From: Chrysopilus asiliformis
Taxonomy: Eukaryota; Arthropoda; Insecta; Diptera; Rhagionidae
Direction: 5' to 3'
DNA length: 64,000 nucleotides
NCBI GenBank assembly: GCA_964034945.1
Contig: OZ035961.1
Span: forward strand, 31,026,184 to 31,090,183
The position numbers and the translations under genes are program-made. Shown here piece by piece: positions 47,101 through 59,310 of the stretch (its first letter is position 1; each line of letters starts with the position of its first letter). The notes under the pieces were generated by a model. It searched no databases. It saw nothing but the letters and a program-made list of their open reading frames with translations, and had not been told where the DNA came from.

Positions 47101-50034
47101 GTTTCGGTATATGACACAATATGGTGCAATCTTGCCGGACCAAAAACATCGCAAATCGAGGATTGGAAAAAAAACGTAAATGGATTTTCCGTTTTTTTTT
47201 TTTTATTTTAAACTAGCAGACCCTTCGTTGGTAGCTAAAAGTTTTTTGTAAAAATTTTAGAATGTCAAAAAACCATAAATAACTTTAAAAGTTTTGGGAA
47301 GAGATGTTATCCTTACAGGACCTTCCGTTTCGAATTTTGAAAATCTAATACCGGATTCGTGATCAGTGACCCCAAAAACCCCATAATGCCAATTTCTCCG
47401 GAAAAAAATCTATTCTGGGGGTTTTTGGGGTCGCTGAATCCGAATCTGCCATTAAAAAGTCTGTAAGGATAACGGAAGGTCCTGTAAGGATAACGTGATT
47501 ATCCCTTTCTCCAAATTTTCTGGAAAAAAATCTATTCTGGGGGTTTTTGGGGTCGCTGAATACGATTCTCAAGTTAAAAAGCCTGTAAAACATCTCAAAT
47601 GTCTCAAATGTAAGGATATATATTCGAAGACTAAAAAGAACAAAATAAAAAAAATAAAAAATAAATTTTAAAAAAAAGCGTTTATTAAAAAAGAATGCAC
47701 TAAAAAGAAAAAAAACAATTTTCTGGACGCTGTGTATCACAAATATAAAAGCTTTTAAAAAGCGAGATAAAGCATAAAACAATAAAATAAAAATTTATCT
47801 CGCTTTTAAAAAGCTTTTATATTTGTGATACACAGCGTCCAGAAAATTGTTTTTTTCTTTTTAGTGCATTCTTTTTTAATAAAAGCTTTTTTTTAAAAAA
47901 AATTTTTTTTATTTTTTTTTATATATATAGATATACAGTAATCCCTCCAACTGCGCGGTAGATACGTTCCACAAAAAGAGCGCGCAAACCGCAACCGCGC
48001 ACTGTGAACCCTACTTTGTATGAAATTTTGGGGTTAGGAACATGTTTTTTAAACGAAAATTATAAAAACAACCGCGCAGCTGCGAAATTTGTACCTCGCA
48101 GTTCGAAATTTTTGTATTAAAAACTTAACCGCGCAGTTGCGAAACCGCGCAGTTGCGAAACCGCGCAGTTAGAAACCGCGCAGTTGGATGGAATACTGTA
48201 TGTTTATTTTTCAACCACAGTCCGATTTTTAAATTTTTTATGTTTTTTCACTCAAGACCGGGAACAAGGCAATTATAACAATTTTCTTCAATTGTATTAG
48301 TTTAATTATACCAATTGTGTGATTATACGTGCAACGATCAATTCTTTATTGATGCTAAGTACGTAGGTATGTATATAAATCATAAAATTAAACTTTGAAA
48401 AATCTTATTAGTTGATATCATTGTTTCGGAAAATGCCTTGTTGCCGTTAATTGTTTTTGTCCATAAGACAATTACCTTCAATTACAAAATTAAGCACAGC
48501 AGTTTTTTTTTACGAATTTTGACCAAATTTATTTTACGAAAATCACCATCCTACACAAGAAAAAATTAAATTTCAGTGTTTTAAAAACTAGAAAACTGTC
48601 CAGGGGCCGAATGTTTGCTTTAATCTGAATAAATGATAAAAATGAAAGTACTCTCATTAAACAACCACGACGACTTCTTAAGTAGGCATCTTATTTGAAT
48701 ACATAAATGTGGTCTTTCTTATCAATAAATTCTTATCATTTATTGTCATTCCACATTTCAAATGAATGAAACTGTTGTCAAAGTGAATAAAGTTCATTTA
48801 TTCCGAGGGATTATTGAATTTTATCATGGCAAATATTTACATACATATGAACGAAAATTCCTTTTTAAATCAATTCCAACAATTTTGTATGAAAAGCAGT
48901 AAAATTTCCAATAAATATATAGCAAAAAGCAAATAAATTGGGTGGAAAAAAAATCAATGAATTTCAATAGCAATGATTTCATCACTTTGATTTTCAACAG
49001 CCGATCGTAACTGAAAAAATATTGATTTTATCTTGAAAATGTTATATCCACTTCAATCAAAGATAATGCTCTTGAACTGAGATTCCGGGGACAAAGAGGG
49101 TACTGATTTCAGATTAAAAATTTAAGAAGAAGAAAATTACATCAGCAACAAAAGCGAAAGAACTTTCATAAATTTTATCGGATTTTTCTTAGCTGATGCT
49201 TGAAGCACGAACCAAATTAAAAATATACTTTCGCACTATTTAAAATATGTGGCATTGGTCCAGATCTCATATATCTCGCGAAAAATTTGAAAAAACTTAC
49301 GTCGAGAAAAAATGTGAATTTTTCGCCTTCTTACTGGCCAATTGAGTGCAAATTATGAAAACCAAAATAGAAAACAAATTCGTTTCTTGCTTCTAGATTT
49401 TTTTTAATGAACTTAATATGATTATTTAAGTACATACACATATGTGTATAGCATAAGAATGGTATGTTCACTTAATCTTAATCTTGAGCACTAAAAACAA
49501 TCATTTTCTATTTGTTGTGCTATAAATTTTGGGCTAAAATGATCTTAATCACTGTACAGAGACGTTTCGCGAATACAAATATACGAATATGGTCTTAATT
49601 TTTAATTTACTGTCGCTTAGTGTGCAATATGATATGCCAATTGAACTTAAGCATTCAAATCGCTTGATATACAGACCGGCGAATCGCCAATGATTTGATG
49701 AGATGGTCAAGGCTTTGTTGATATTTAGATATAACATTTGATGAGCTTCGAGTATGAAAATCTCGACCACATTTTATCCAATTTATTTGATTAGTTTGAT
49801 TACATTCAAAGTGTTAAAGCCTTACCGAATAGACTAAAGTCGCAGTTAGAAGCGGAAAGAATATACCTTTAAAGTTGATATCATATGCAAATGTTTAATA
49901 ATATTTTCAATTGTACGGCACTCACCTTCATGTTGCTCTAGATCACCGTATTTCCAATTTCTTTCAGCTGCAGTAGCCAACTGAAGGCCTGAAACAAAAG
50001 CAAACATTGTTAAAACTGCAAAAATTTTCATCAT
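41178..50034 (-). CDS. Alpha-carbonic anhydrase, secreted and probably GPI-anchored
   Basis: Catalyses reversible CO2 hydration. Exons on the - strand: 50034-49926, 46047-45892, 44482-44362, 41773-41437 and 41375-41178, giving 306 aa; all introns are GT-AG and phases agree. The N-terminus is a signal peptide (MMKIFAVLTMFAFVSG...). The alpha-CA domain shows CERGKLQSPINLD, NTGHSV (proton-shuttle His), IHWHWRAEH (first two zinc His), ALEAHFVHRY (third zinc His and gate Glu), GSLTTPTCDEAVVW (gate Thr region) and NFRPLQ. The two Cys (GGLCERG and TPTCDEA) match the disulfide of extracellular CAs. The tail DDDDDENSSSTSM followed by ALSSFVVLAIAYLVSLF is a typical GPI-anchor signal. All catalytic residues are present, so it is probably an active enzyme, not a CA-related protein. 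Introns 2 and 3 carry a microsatellite array and a TIR element. The first exon may instead be the one at 60211-60244. Confidence 0.93.
42062..43163. mobile_element. 1.1-kb TIR element in carbonic anhydrase intron 3
   Basis: The left end AAACTTACCCCTCAATTCTGG and the right end (reverse complement AAACTTACTTAACCTCCCAATTCTGG) are inverted termini with a small indel. Words of the form CTCTTAA / TTAAGAG are iterated near both ends (42140-42340 and 43030-43130). No transposase ORF. Class unknown. Confidence 0.6.
45110..45775. repeat. GACA/GACG microsatellite array, about 660 bp, in carbonic anhydrase intron 2
   Basis: Pure GACR tetranucleotides with higher-order structure: a 12-bp period (GACGGACGGACA) from about 45210 to 45440, an 8-bp period (GACGGACA) from about 45470 to 45598, then mixed units. 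The flanks 'gtggttcaatg' and 'atgcggaaatcaaaatcttttgtcat' match family-2 Helentron-like elements, so the array is an expansion of that element's internal microsatellite. ORFs of about 250 codons across it are artefacts. Confidence 0.9.
47661..47904. repeat. Foldback, arms about 110 bp
   Basis: Arms at about 47661-47771 and 47794-47904 are near-perfect inverted copies ('gacgctgtgtatcacaaat' / 'atttgtgatacacagcgtc') separated by a 22-base loop. They derive from the 'ttatccttaca' interspersed repeat. On the transcribed strand they sit inside carbonic anhydrase intron 1 and would form a long RNA hairpin. Confidence 0.85.
47936..48198. mobile_element. Pogo-like MITE, inverted copy of 33397-33661
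   Basis: 263 bp, CAGT...ACTG ends, TA on both sides (47934-47935, 48199-48200). The left terminus CAGTAATCCCTCCAACTGCG is better preserved than in the other copy; tandem 'gaaaccgcgcagttgc' units are at 48130-48185. Confidence 0.8.
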
Positions 50035-50503
50035 TTTTTGAGTGGTTTTTTAGAGGAAATACCGAGTAAGGGGGTTTGAGGAGAAATTGAATAGATTGTG
50101 TTTTCATAAACATTTTCTCAAGTAATTTCCAATATAACTGTCAAAACAAAACAGTATGTTAGTAGAAGAATTTTTTAAAAACGAACAGCGCAAATTTGTC
50201 TTAACAAACAAGCAAACCCACGGAAGTGCCACTCTCCGATTTTAATGAAACTTGGCACATTTTTAGAACTATGAAAAATATTCGACACTTATTTTTTTAT
50301 TTGGGCCGTAATTCGGTTTTAAGAGGTTTCAAACAAGAAACCGAACAAGGACGATTTACCCTAAAAACAATTTTTCCTATTCAACGCCAAAATAGGTAAA
50401 CTTTAATTTTTGTTGGTCTTTCAAACTTCATATATAATTTTTGAAGAAAGAAATTTTTTGGTTGGGGTGTTTATAGAGGTAAAAAACTCCATCCCATCAT
50501 ACC

Positions 50504-50960
50504 CATCACACTAATATATAAAATCTAGCTTGCATACACGCCGTTGTCGGGTAAAAGTTTTTCTCAAAAATTTTCTTGCGGCCAAAAAACAAAGAAATAA
50601 CTTCAAAACTTGAAGTCGAAAAAAATCGTTATGCATTCAGGACCTCCCGTTCCGAATTTTAAAATTCTCACACCACATTCATGATCAGCGGCTCCGAAAA
50701 CCCCCGAGTGAAACTTTTCAGCCTCCTATTGAGCAGGATTAATGGCGAAAATCACGGTTTAAAAATACCCAAACCCCCTTTACCCCCCGTTCACCCCCTT
50801 AGGGGTAAACTTTCGTAAAACCCCGCCTTAGTGAGCGCCTACGTGATGGTTGGGACATACTGTGAAAGTTTCAAGTTTCTAGCTCCAGGGGTTTGGGCTA
50901 GGCGTTGATGAGTGAATCAGTCAGTCAGTCAATCAGGTTAAACGATTTTATGTATATAGA
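50504..50960 (+). repeat. Interspersed repeat (LINE/Helitron-tail type)
   Basis: Begins 'actaatatataaaatctag', has 'cgccgttgtcgggtaaaag', pyrimidine-rich 'acccccttaggggtaaac', 'gtttctagctccagggg' and a CAGT-rich 'gaatcagtcagtcagtcaat' near the end. Partly shared with 47212-47400. No coding frame. Confidence 0.5.
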
Positions 50961-51175
50961 TGAGTTGAGGCCTTGAGCGCAATAACGGACTAAGCCACAT
51001 AATCGAGTTTTTGAAGCTTTTCCACTTTTGTACTATTATTAACTGTAAATTTTTGGAAAAAAAAACATTCTGTGGACTTTATTACTCAATGTTGAAATGT
51101 TCTTTTGTGCATCCAAACAATTTTATCTAAAAATTCACTCGCAATAGTGATTCAAACACAAAAAAAAACTCACGA

Positions 51176-51450
51176 TTTCGACATGTGGGTTAGTCCGGTA
51201 TTGCACTGAAGGCCTCAGTTGGTCTCTGTCTGTTCCTCTTTCACGTGAAAACGTCTGAATCGATTGACTTAAAATTGGGCATAGTTTTTCTTTGTAGACC
51301 TGATTCCAACATAGGCCTAAGTAGCTGGAGTGTGGGAGTAGGGGAGGGGGTAAAGTCAGTCCGAAGCTTAGTGTTTTTTTCATGTTACTCTTGCGCGGAA
51401 AAACTACATTGCCAATGGTCCTGAAATTTCGGCATAGATGTTCGCCGGGA
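51176..51450 (+). repeat. Interspersed repeat of the 'ctctttcacg' family
   Basis: Contains 'gttggtctctgtctgttcct', 'ctttcacgtgaaaacg' and 'ggggagggggtaaagtcag', then a second partial unit. Related copies are at 55930-56266 and (reversed) 59020-59310, plus a fragment near 35060-35120. Confidence 0.55.
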
Positions 51451-52551
51451 ATTCAACTCCAATAAAGACCGATCTTAAAATTAGCGTAACGTATAAACAG
51501 CCCTTATCAAAAATTGAGAATCAAAAATTGAGAATCAAATTTTTAAAAAAATTGAGAATCAAATTTTTAAAACATTGTAAATTAAATTACCCTTGGTTAA
51601 CTCTAGAAAAATTATTTTGTCATTCAAGTTATTATTTTTGAGTTGATACATCATTTTTTTTAATAAAAAATACAAACAGTTTTTTAAATAGTTTGGTTAA
51701 TGTGGTTCAAAATGACCACAAACTTCGTCAGGGTTAATTTTTTTTAATCTGCCGCTATTTAACGAGTAAAAAGTAAAATATTTCTGCATAATTTGAGTAA
51801 ATATGTAACTTTTGCACAACATTTAGTTACATTTTAGTCAAACAAATATTTCGATTGTTTCAAAATCTAATAACTAATTGAAATCCATTTGAAAAGTTCG
51901 AGGAAATTATTTTATTCGCATTTAAAATGTATTTTTAGATTTAAATTTCCGGATTGTTTAAAAATAAAATAATTCCTGGCAAATGTTTTATCGTAAAATT
52001 TATTATAACGAAACTCTCGAACCAATCAAACCTTGACACTAAATAATCAAATGAAAGTCAATGTGAATTTTCCCCGTCAAAATGAAACACATATAAATTC
52101 ATTAAAAATGCATTATTCTGTTGCCACTTTTAATGAGCTAATGTTAATTACAAGTTCAAAACCACTTCACGAATGTGATGTATAAAAATATATGCTCGAA
52201 GTGCAAAAATTAGCAATAAGAATGACGGAAATCTCTCTACAGAATAAATTCTAGATGTTGTAAAATATTTTCTAAAACATCAAAGAGAAGGAAACTATAA
52301 AAATATTGTATCCTATAATAATGTTGCACTATAAAAATATTTCAAATTGAAAAAAACTAAAGCAATTAAAAATCAATGATAAAGTATATGATCGATTTTG
52401 AGATGAAAAGAATTTTATTTGACTAACTTTTATTTTATAGGTTTTTTATTAGGAAATCCAAGTATTTCATGTGGGGTAAATGTGAATTAGCGGCAATAAA
52501 ATTAATTATATGATTTTAGATATTTTATTTTTATTTTATTTTTTTTATCAC

Positions 52552-52630
52552 AATGGCCCTCCAGGCCTCCGAGTGTAGCGCTGTGCTCGCGTCTAGGCGC
52601 GCGCGGTCTTCTTAAGCTAACCTAACCTTA
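52552..52630. other. Short GC-rich island, possible retroelement tail
   Basis: About 70 bases ('cctccgagtgtagcgctgtg' to 'gcgcgcgcggtcttc') of high GC in very AT-rich surroundings, followed by 'aagctaacctaacctta'. It may be the end of a non-LTR retroelement; no domain can be read. Confidence 0.3.
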
Positions 52631-52679
52631 GATTTTTTTTTACTACAAAACGTTTTTTGATTTTTTTTTTAAACGAAAA

Positions 52680-53330
52680 CGAAAAAAAAATTATTGCGAG
52701 ATAAATATTTTTTTTACTTTTTATGCTTTTATCTCGCTTTTATTTCTAATACACATTGCACAAAAAAATATTTTGTTCCTTTTTAGTGCATCTTTTTAAA
52801 CAAGCTTTTTCCATTTTTTTGAATTTTCTTTTTGTTTTATCCTTTTCAGTTTTTTTGTATTTGATTAGTATGACTAAAAATCCAAAATGAAATTACCTTT
52901 CACCACGCTTGATTATACTTTTTAGTCTTCAAATATATATCCTTGTTTTTAAGATATTTTACAGAATTTTTGACTCCAGAATCGGATACAGCGACTCCAA
53001 AACCCTCCAGATGAGATTTTTTCCGGAAGATTTGAGGAAAAGTATAATAACGTTATCCTTACAGGAGTTTCCGTTATCCTTAACACCCAGATGAAATTTT
53101 CTTCTGGAAAATTTGAAGGAAAGAATAATCACGTTATCCTTACAGAACCTTCCCTTATCCTTACAAGGACGAAGTAGTAAAATTGGACTTACGTATGTGC
53201 CCAAAATTTCAAATCAATCAGAAGAGTGGAAGTGGGTCAAAATTAGATTGTAAGGTTTGATCCTGACAGACAGACAGAGAAACAAATACGAAGGCAAGCT
53301 AAATAAAAGCTTTTAAAAAGATAAAACTAT
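52680..53330 (+). repeat. Interspersed repeat, 'ttatccttaca' family, copy
   Basis: Matches 4725-5490 from 'gcttttatctcgcttttatttc' through the repeated 'cacgttatccttacag' to 'acaaggacgaagtag', and ends with a small (GACA)n tract at 53266-53280. Diverged further units follow to about 54060. Confidence 0.6.
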
Positions 53331-55929
53331 CTTTCTAGCAAAAAAAAATTAAATTTTTTATTACACTACCTTTGCAAAAAGGCGAGTGAACGTAAAGTGA
53401 TGATCATTTAAAAAAAAATTATTTTAGGGATTATCTACACAGAGATAAATCCAAATAGGAATATACGAGACAGTGGACTCTTCTGCAATGATTCCATGAA
53501 AATAGAGAATTATTCCTAAAATTCAGACCTTCCGATGTGAATTTTCAAATATTGACATCAAATTCAGGATCAAGAAAAACCCTGAAAAAGTTTTTTTTTC
53601 TGGAAATTTTTATGAATAAGGATCACATCAATATTCCTGCAGCATCTTCCGGTACGAACTTTAAAGTTTTGACATAAGATTCATAATCAGAAACCCTAAA
53701 AACCCCCAAAAAATAATTTTTCTGGATTTTTTTATAAAAAAGGATCACGTTGCTATCCTTACAGCATCGTCCCGTTCATACTTTAAAATTTTAACATCAA
53801 ATTCAAGATCAGGATCCTCGAAATTCCCCAGAAAGCATTTTTCATGGAAATTTTTATGAAAAGGTGTACGTTGTTATCCTTGCGGTACAACTGTTAAAAT
53901 TTCTATTTCAGAACATTACTATATGTATATATGTGTGCAAAATTTCAAAGCAGTCAGATACTTTGGAGTGGATAAAAAATAAAGCTAGAAGATTTGAAAC
54001 ACACCTACCCCAAAGTGAATTTAATAAAAAGTTTTGCTTTTTCCGTCCCAAACCGCTTCGCCTTTTATAGAATAGACTATTGTGTAATAAATTAAATTTT
54101 AACCAAACAAAAAATCATGTTAGTAATGGAATTAGCTATTACCCAATACTTTTTTAAAATTTGTAATTATTAATGAATGTATTTATCCTTTTTCAATTCT
54201 TTTTAATATAAAGACAAAAAAAATCAATATCACTTCTTGAAGGTTTTCCAATAAAAAATTCATCTATAATTACAGAATTACAATTTTTACTCTGCAATCT
54301 TTTCGAATTCAACATTCCATCGTTCTTTGCTAAAATTTAATGTAATTAAAGACGTAGACGTTTATTATTTTTATAAACGCTTATTATTGGCTTCGCGTAA
54401 CATTAAAACAGAATCATATTACATATTTAATGCAACGGTGTGCATAATTCTACATTAGTTTCCAACAGCCGTATTTTTATATTGTATAAATCAATAAACA
54501 TACCAAACAATGGAAATACAATACATTACTTAATTTGTAGAAATTATGAAGTCCATTTCAATAGAGATCAGAATTATCAAAAATTGGAAAAAGAAATTTG
54601 ATGTTCCCGTCCTTGAAAATTGTGGAATGTCTTAAGTTTTTTATTACGAAATTTATATAATCTTATTTTCTTTTATATGGAAAACTGCTGAGAATGCCTA
54701 AGAATTCCCAATCGACTAACAAGCCATAAAACTGAAATTGGTTAGAAAATAGAAGCTTTTGTATTTTTATTTGGGTGAGATACATTTATAAGAAAAACTC
54801 TAAGGTTTCTATTTTTTTATTATCCAATAATTCTTAAACTTTTCATCCATTCGTAAATGTTATATGATTTTTGAAATTGAGAATTAGTTATGTATACAGA
54901 AGTGAAACTACACATATTTTTATCCATGTTCTATAAACGTTAAATAAAAACCCCAAAGGTCAGAATAGAATACGTGTTTTAACACACGATTTTCAAAAAA
55001 TATATATATATAAGATATTCGCCAAGTCAGTGAGCTTTCTATCAAGAATAATTTTTTATAAAAATTTCTTTCCAATTATGGATTATAACTTTTTCACACT
55101 CCATATGATGAGATAATTTGTGAATATCTAAAAGCAGTCTATTTGTCTAGAGATTTGAGCTAGAGTGATGCAATGGGGACATCCCATCAAATGTGGGAAA
55201 CTATAAAAAATAATCTTGAAACTTTTATTTTTTTTTTAATTTGCTGTTTTTGATTTTGGCTATTTATTTTATAACAAAATAAGTTTTATCAAGTTTTATA
55301 CAACAGTAAATATCATTATAAAAGATTTCCCATAACACTTCCATACACCAAGTTCCAGTTAAAACAAGTTATTTATTACAACCGCTCAAACTTTACGGAA
55401 ATTCCTTTCGAACAGATGCGAATGGTTAGATTTAAAAAAAACACAGCCTTATCCACCTAACGGTTAGATGATACCTTTCTTTCATAATCAATCCTCGTAT
55501 GATGAAAAAAGTGGTTATAATTTTACGTCTATTTCATACGCAGGGCAAGTTTTGCCATGCTGCTTGCAGGTTGCAGGTCAATCAAAAACAGTGGGTTTGG
55601 TTTACCCACTGTTTTTAAAATTAAGTGGGTTTGTTTTTAAAATTAACAAAAACTGTTTTTAAAATTAATAATTTTTGAAATATCGTGAAACAGCATTTAT
55701 TTATTTGCCCAACATTTCATAGATGGCTAGTTATTTTTCAAATGAGATTTTCCTTTTGAAAATTGTGGCGCATCATGGTGAGTCCACTTTAAACTTTAAA
55801 AAAAAAATCTCTCAGTGATTGCCATAGCAGGATAGTGAAAATATTTATATTCGACTGTAAAATCAAATTATTCTGTGCCATGCTGGAATATGAAATGTTT
55901 GACAATTTACCATGCGTATGAAATCATAC

Positions 55930-56266
55930 TAATATATAAAAATGAGTTGGTGTCTGTCTGTCTGTTTCTCTTTCACGCAAAAACGGTTGAACCGATTGGC
56001 CTGAAATTTTGCATAGATGTTCTTCGGGGGTCCAGCCCCAACACCATTAAAAAGTAGCCCGAGAGGTGGGGGAGTAAGCGAAGGGGGGTAAAGTAATACC
56101 GAATGCAAGTGCTGGAATTTTTTGTTAGTTTGTTAATCATTTTCCGAAGAGAAAAAACTAACGAACAGCATGCCGGCTACCTAATTTTTAACCAACTGAA
56201 TTTAGTTTTCCTAATTTTTTTTCTGTTCACGCTTTTAGCAGGGCGAAGCCGGGTCCAAATTCTAGT
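55930..56266 (+). mobile_element. Short interspersed element with CTAGT-type 3' end
   Basis: Starts 'actaatatataaaaatgag', then 'gtctgtctgtctgtttctct', 'ttcacgcaaaaacggttgaa', 'ccgattggcctgaaat', and ends 'gggcgaagccgggtcc...ctagt'. This layout is common among short interspersed or Helitron-type elements of insects. The exact class is not decidable here. Confidence 0.5.
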
Positions 56267-56809
56267 AGACAATAAAACTTTAAAAGTTTTTATACAAAAA
56301 TATTTGAAAGATCGAGAACTAATTGAAGTAGAAAGTTGAAATTTGGCATAAAACACGCTTCTATCAAAAAATAAACCTCTTTCGAAAATGGGAAAAATTA
56401 AATCACCCCTTCCCCTCTCTCTCTCTCTCTCATACAAACATAAAAAAATTTTATGATTTTCTCGAAAACCGCTTTTTTGAAAAATTTGTGTAGGCTATTT
56501 GTGTAAATTTGCTTAAAATTTGTGTAGTCTTTAGAATATAATTCCACGAAATTCTGAATACATCAAAATTCAATCGGACCACTCCCTCTCCCAAACAAAT
56601 GGAAAAGATTTCTGCGATTATCTTGAAAATTGTTCAATTTTTACGAAATCGCGTTCCATAGAGGTCTATGGGACGATAACCGTTTTCGAATGCAAGAAAC
56701 CACTTCCAAATCGGTAAAGGTTTACTGGTAGATGTCGATCTTACAAATTTCATTATGATTTTAATACCTTTCTTTTATGTAAGAAAGGTAAAAATATGTC
56801 TAACACCGT

Positions 56810-56945
56810 GTCTTCACTTGGGATTTTTCATCGCAGGGATTTTTGATTGACCAATCAGAGCTCGAGTTGATGACGATATCATCATCAACTTGAGCTCTGA
56901 TTGGTTTATCAAAAATCTCTGCGATGAAAAATCCCAAGTGAAGAC
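56810..56945. mobile_element. 136-bp palindromic MITE
   Basis: Two 68-base arms meet at GATATC (56875-56880) and are near-perfect reverse complements: outer ends GTCTTCACTTGGGATTTTTC and GAAAAATCCCAAGTGAAGAC match exactly. A transcript would fold into one long hairpin. Non-coding. Confidence 0.85.
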
Positions 56946-59019
56946 AGGATGTAAGGCATGTCCTATTATGTATGTCATATTTTCCATCATGGGAGCAATG
57001 GCTTTTGTTATGTTTTATAACACTAAAACTAATCTAGTGTTAGAAACATTTAAAATTCTTGAATTTTTTGCAGCATCATAAAATCATTTCAAGTGCCCTC
57101 TTTATTGTCGTAAAAGGTTCAAATGTGGATTTGAATCATTTATCAGCATTTTACATATTTTTTGAATTTCATAAATTAAAAGAATTCAAGCTGAAATTTT
57201 TTCACCAGAAACAAAGTATTGTAAATAACTTAGTTTCATATCAGTTTAATGATTGTAATTATTTTCATGCATGGTAGAAGTCGAATGCATCTAATCGTGA
57301 ATCAAAATAATCTCTAATGAAAAACATCTTCTATTAAAGGTATTAAGCAATTTGTAAAAAAAAAACAATCTAACCATCTCAATTAAGTCTGTTTTTTTTT
57401 GACGAACTAAAACCTGATAACAATACTATAATTTCTAATAAATCCTCCGAATGCTAGTTGACCATTTCAAATCGTTTTTGCTGTAGTATTTGGCATTTAC
57501 ATATTTGCAACTAGTATTCGGATTAGAGAGACGTATTTACTCTGTAATTTGCGTAAAAAAATGTTAAACATTTCATTTTTTTTCTTGTAAAATGTCTAAT
57601 TTTCTAAATAATAATTGGATCAAATAGTTCAAAATAATTAATTAAATTGAACTTAAAAAAGTGTTATAAATTGTATTTACCGAAATTCTTTGCGAATTAG
57701 TACAAATGTAAACAAACAATTAAATTTAAAGAGCAATTATTTGGTTAGTAATTCGTTAGATGGATTAAATTTAGTTATTCACTCAATTTCAAACATATTT
57801 TAGATCAATTTTCATGAGATCATCCAACATAAATGAAGCAACCACGGAAATTCTCATAAAAATTAAATGGCGGCAAAATTACAAGTAATTTTTAAAAGCC
57901 AAGCTCCACTTATTTGTTTTTATCCGATTCAACGTGTTTTTGATAAACCTATAACGCCATCATGAATACTTTTTTATAGTTGATAACTAACTCGTTTTGT
58001 TTTGATTAATTATAACGTATGTGTCTACCACACATTTCTTTTCCCATTAATTAAGTTTGTCAAAACCATATCATATTTTCCGTTATTGTCAATAATTCGA
58101 ATAAAATTTTTTTAGCACACAACACAAATTTAATCCAAATATCGAAATATCGTTTCGGTAATTACTTTTTTTTTGTCGAAATAGAACACATTAAATATTT
58201 TTTAAAGTATTTTACCCCATTTTTGAATTATGTAAATATTTTTTGCAAAAAACAATTACGATTTAATTAAATTGTAAAATCATTATTCATATTGTTTTAT
58301 CACTTTCGTGTTTACGAACCATATTGAAGTTGCTTTCACTTTCTGAGTTTTTACATACAAGTATTATGAATTTTACATATTTTATGATCACTTGCGCCCT
58401 TTGTGGAAAGTGATTGAAAAATGCCCTGCAGACAAAAAAAAATTGGGATTTCCAGCAATCCTGACCTGAAGTAGAGTATGTTTGTATTTTCGATTGGATT
58501 TTGATGTAGGGAAGAACTATGTAAAATCATATTCTAAACACATTTTCCCTTCAAAATTTTTTCCTAAAACCATATTCTAGACACATTTCCTCTTTATAAT
58601 TTCTTCCATATGACTCACCGTTTTCGAGAAAATTACAAAACACGGTTATATTCGCATAACAGAGATACATGCGCCCTTTGTGAAAAATCATTGAAAAATG
58701 GGCCGCAGGCCAAAAAAAACTGAAATTCACAGCAGGTGTGTTTTTGCATTGTCGGCAAAAGTTTTTTTGCGTTTATTTAATATATAACACAAAATTGAAA
58801 GTTCCAGGATAAAATTTTAGTTTCCGGTACGTAAGGACAACGTGCCTAAATCGGGGACTGTGCCGGACATTCCGTGTCGAATGGTCACCCTAAGAATACC
58901 CCATCTGGTCGTTTCATCAATCAATTCTTCTGAATCTATAAATCAGATTTTCTCAATATAAGATTTCTTACGTTTAACTTTATTCTAATAAAGTCAAGTT
59001 TAATTTATATTTCGCTTCG

Positions 59020-59310
59020 CGGTTCACCACCCACAGGTCGGCTTTCGACTCCTCCCGCCGCGCGTCTCATTTTCAAGATCTCTTTACCCCCTCCCCTTGC
59101 TCCCCCACCTCTCGGGCTACTTTTTAATGGTGCTATGTCGGGCCTGGACCCCCGACGAACATCTATGCCAAATTTCAGACCAATCGGTTCAGTAGTTTCC
59201 CCGCGAAAGAGTAACATAGCGCAAAAACTAAGTTTGGAAATCACTTTACCCCCTCCCTTTACTCCCCCACCCCTCGCGCTACTTTTCGGTATGCTCAAAC
59301 GAAAGGCTCA
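59020..59310 (-). mobile_element. Interspersed element, reversed copy of 55930-56266 family
   Basis: On the + strand: 'ccccacctctcgggctac', 'tctatgccaaatttcag', 'ccgcgaaagagtaacata', then a second 'accccctccctttactcccc' unit. It matches the complement of 55965-56100. The ORFs across it are composition artefacts. Confidence 0.55.

Larger units (their letters stand above)
46048..49925. other. Carbonic anhydrase intron 1 contents
   Basis: 3.9 kb with no exon recognised. It holds pogo-like fragments near 46160-46260 and 46880-47160 ('gatatacgac' words), a 'ttatccttaca' family repeat folded back on itself (47220-47904), a TA-flanked pogo-like MITE (47936-48198) and AT-rich DNA to the end. Confidence 0.5.

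Noticed and set aside
47363..47782. 139-codon - strand ORF
   Set aside because: It spans the 'ttatccttaca' repeat and its foldback; composition is Phe/Leu-rich and the sequence is shared with non-coding copies.
52605..52625. 'ctaacctaacctta' as insect telomeric repeat (CCTAA)n
   Set aside because: Only about two units, next to a GC-rich retroelement-like tail; far too short for telomeric sequence.
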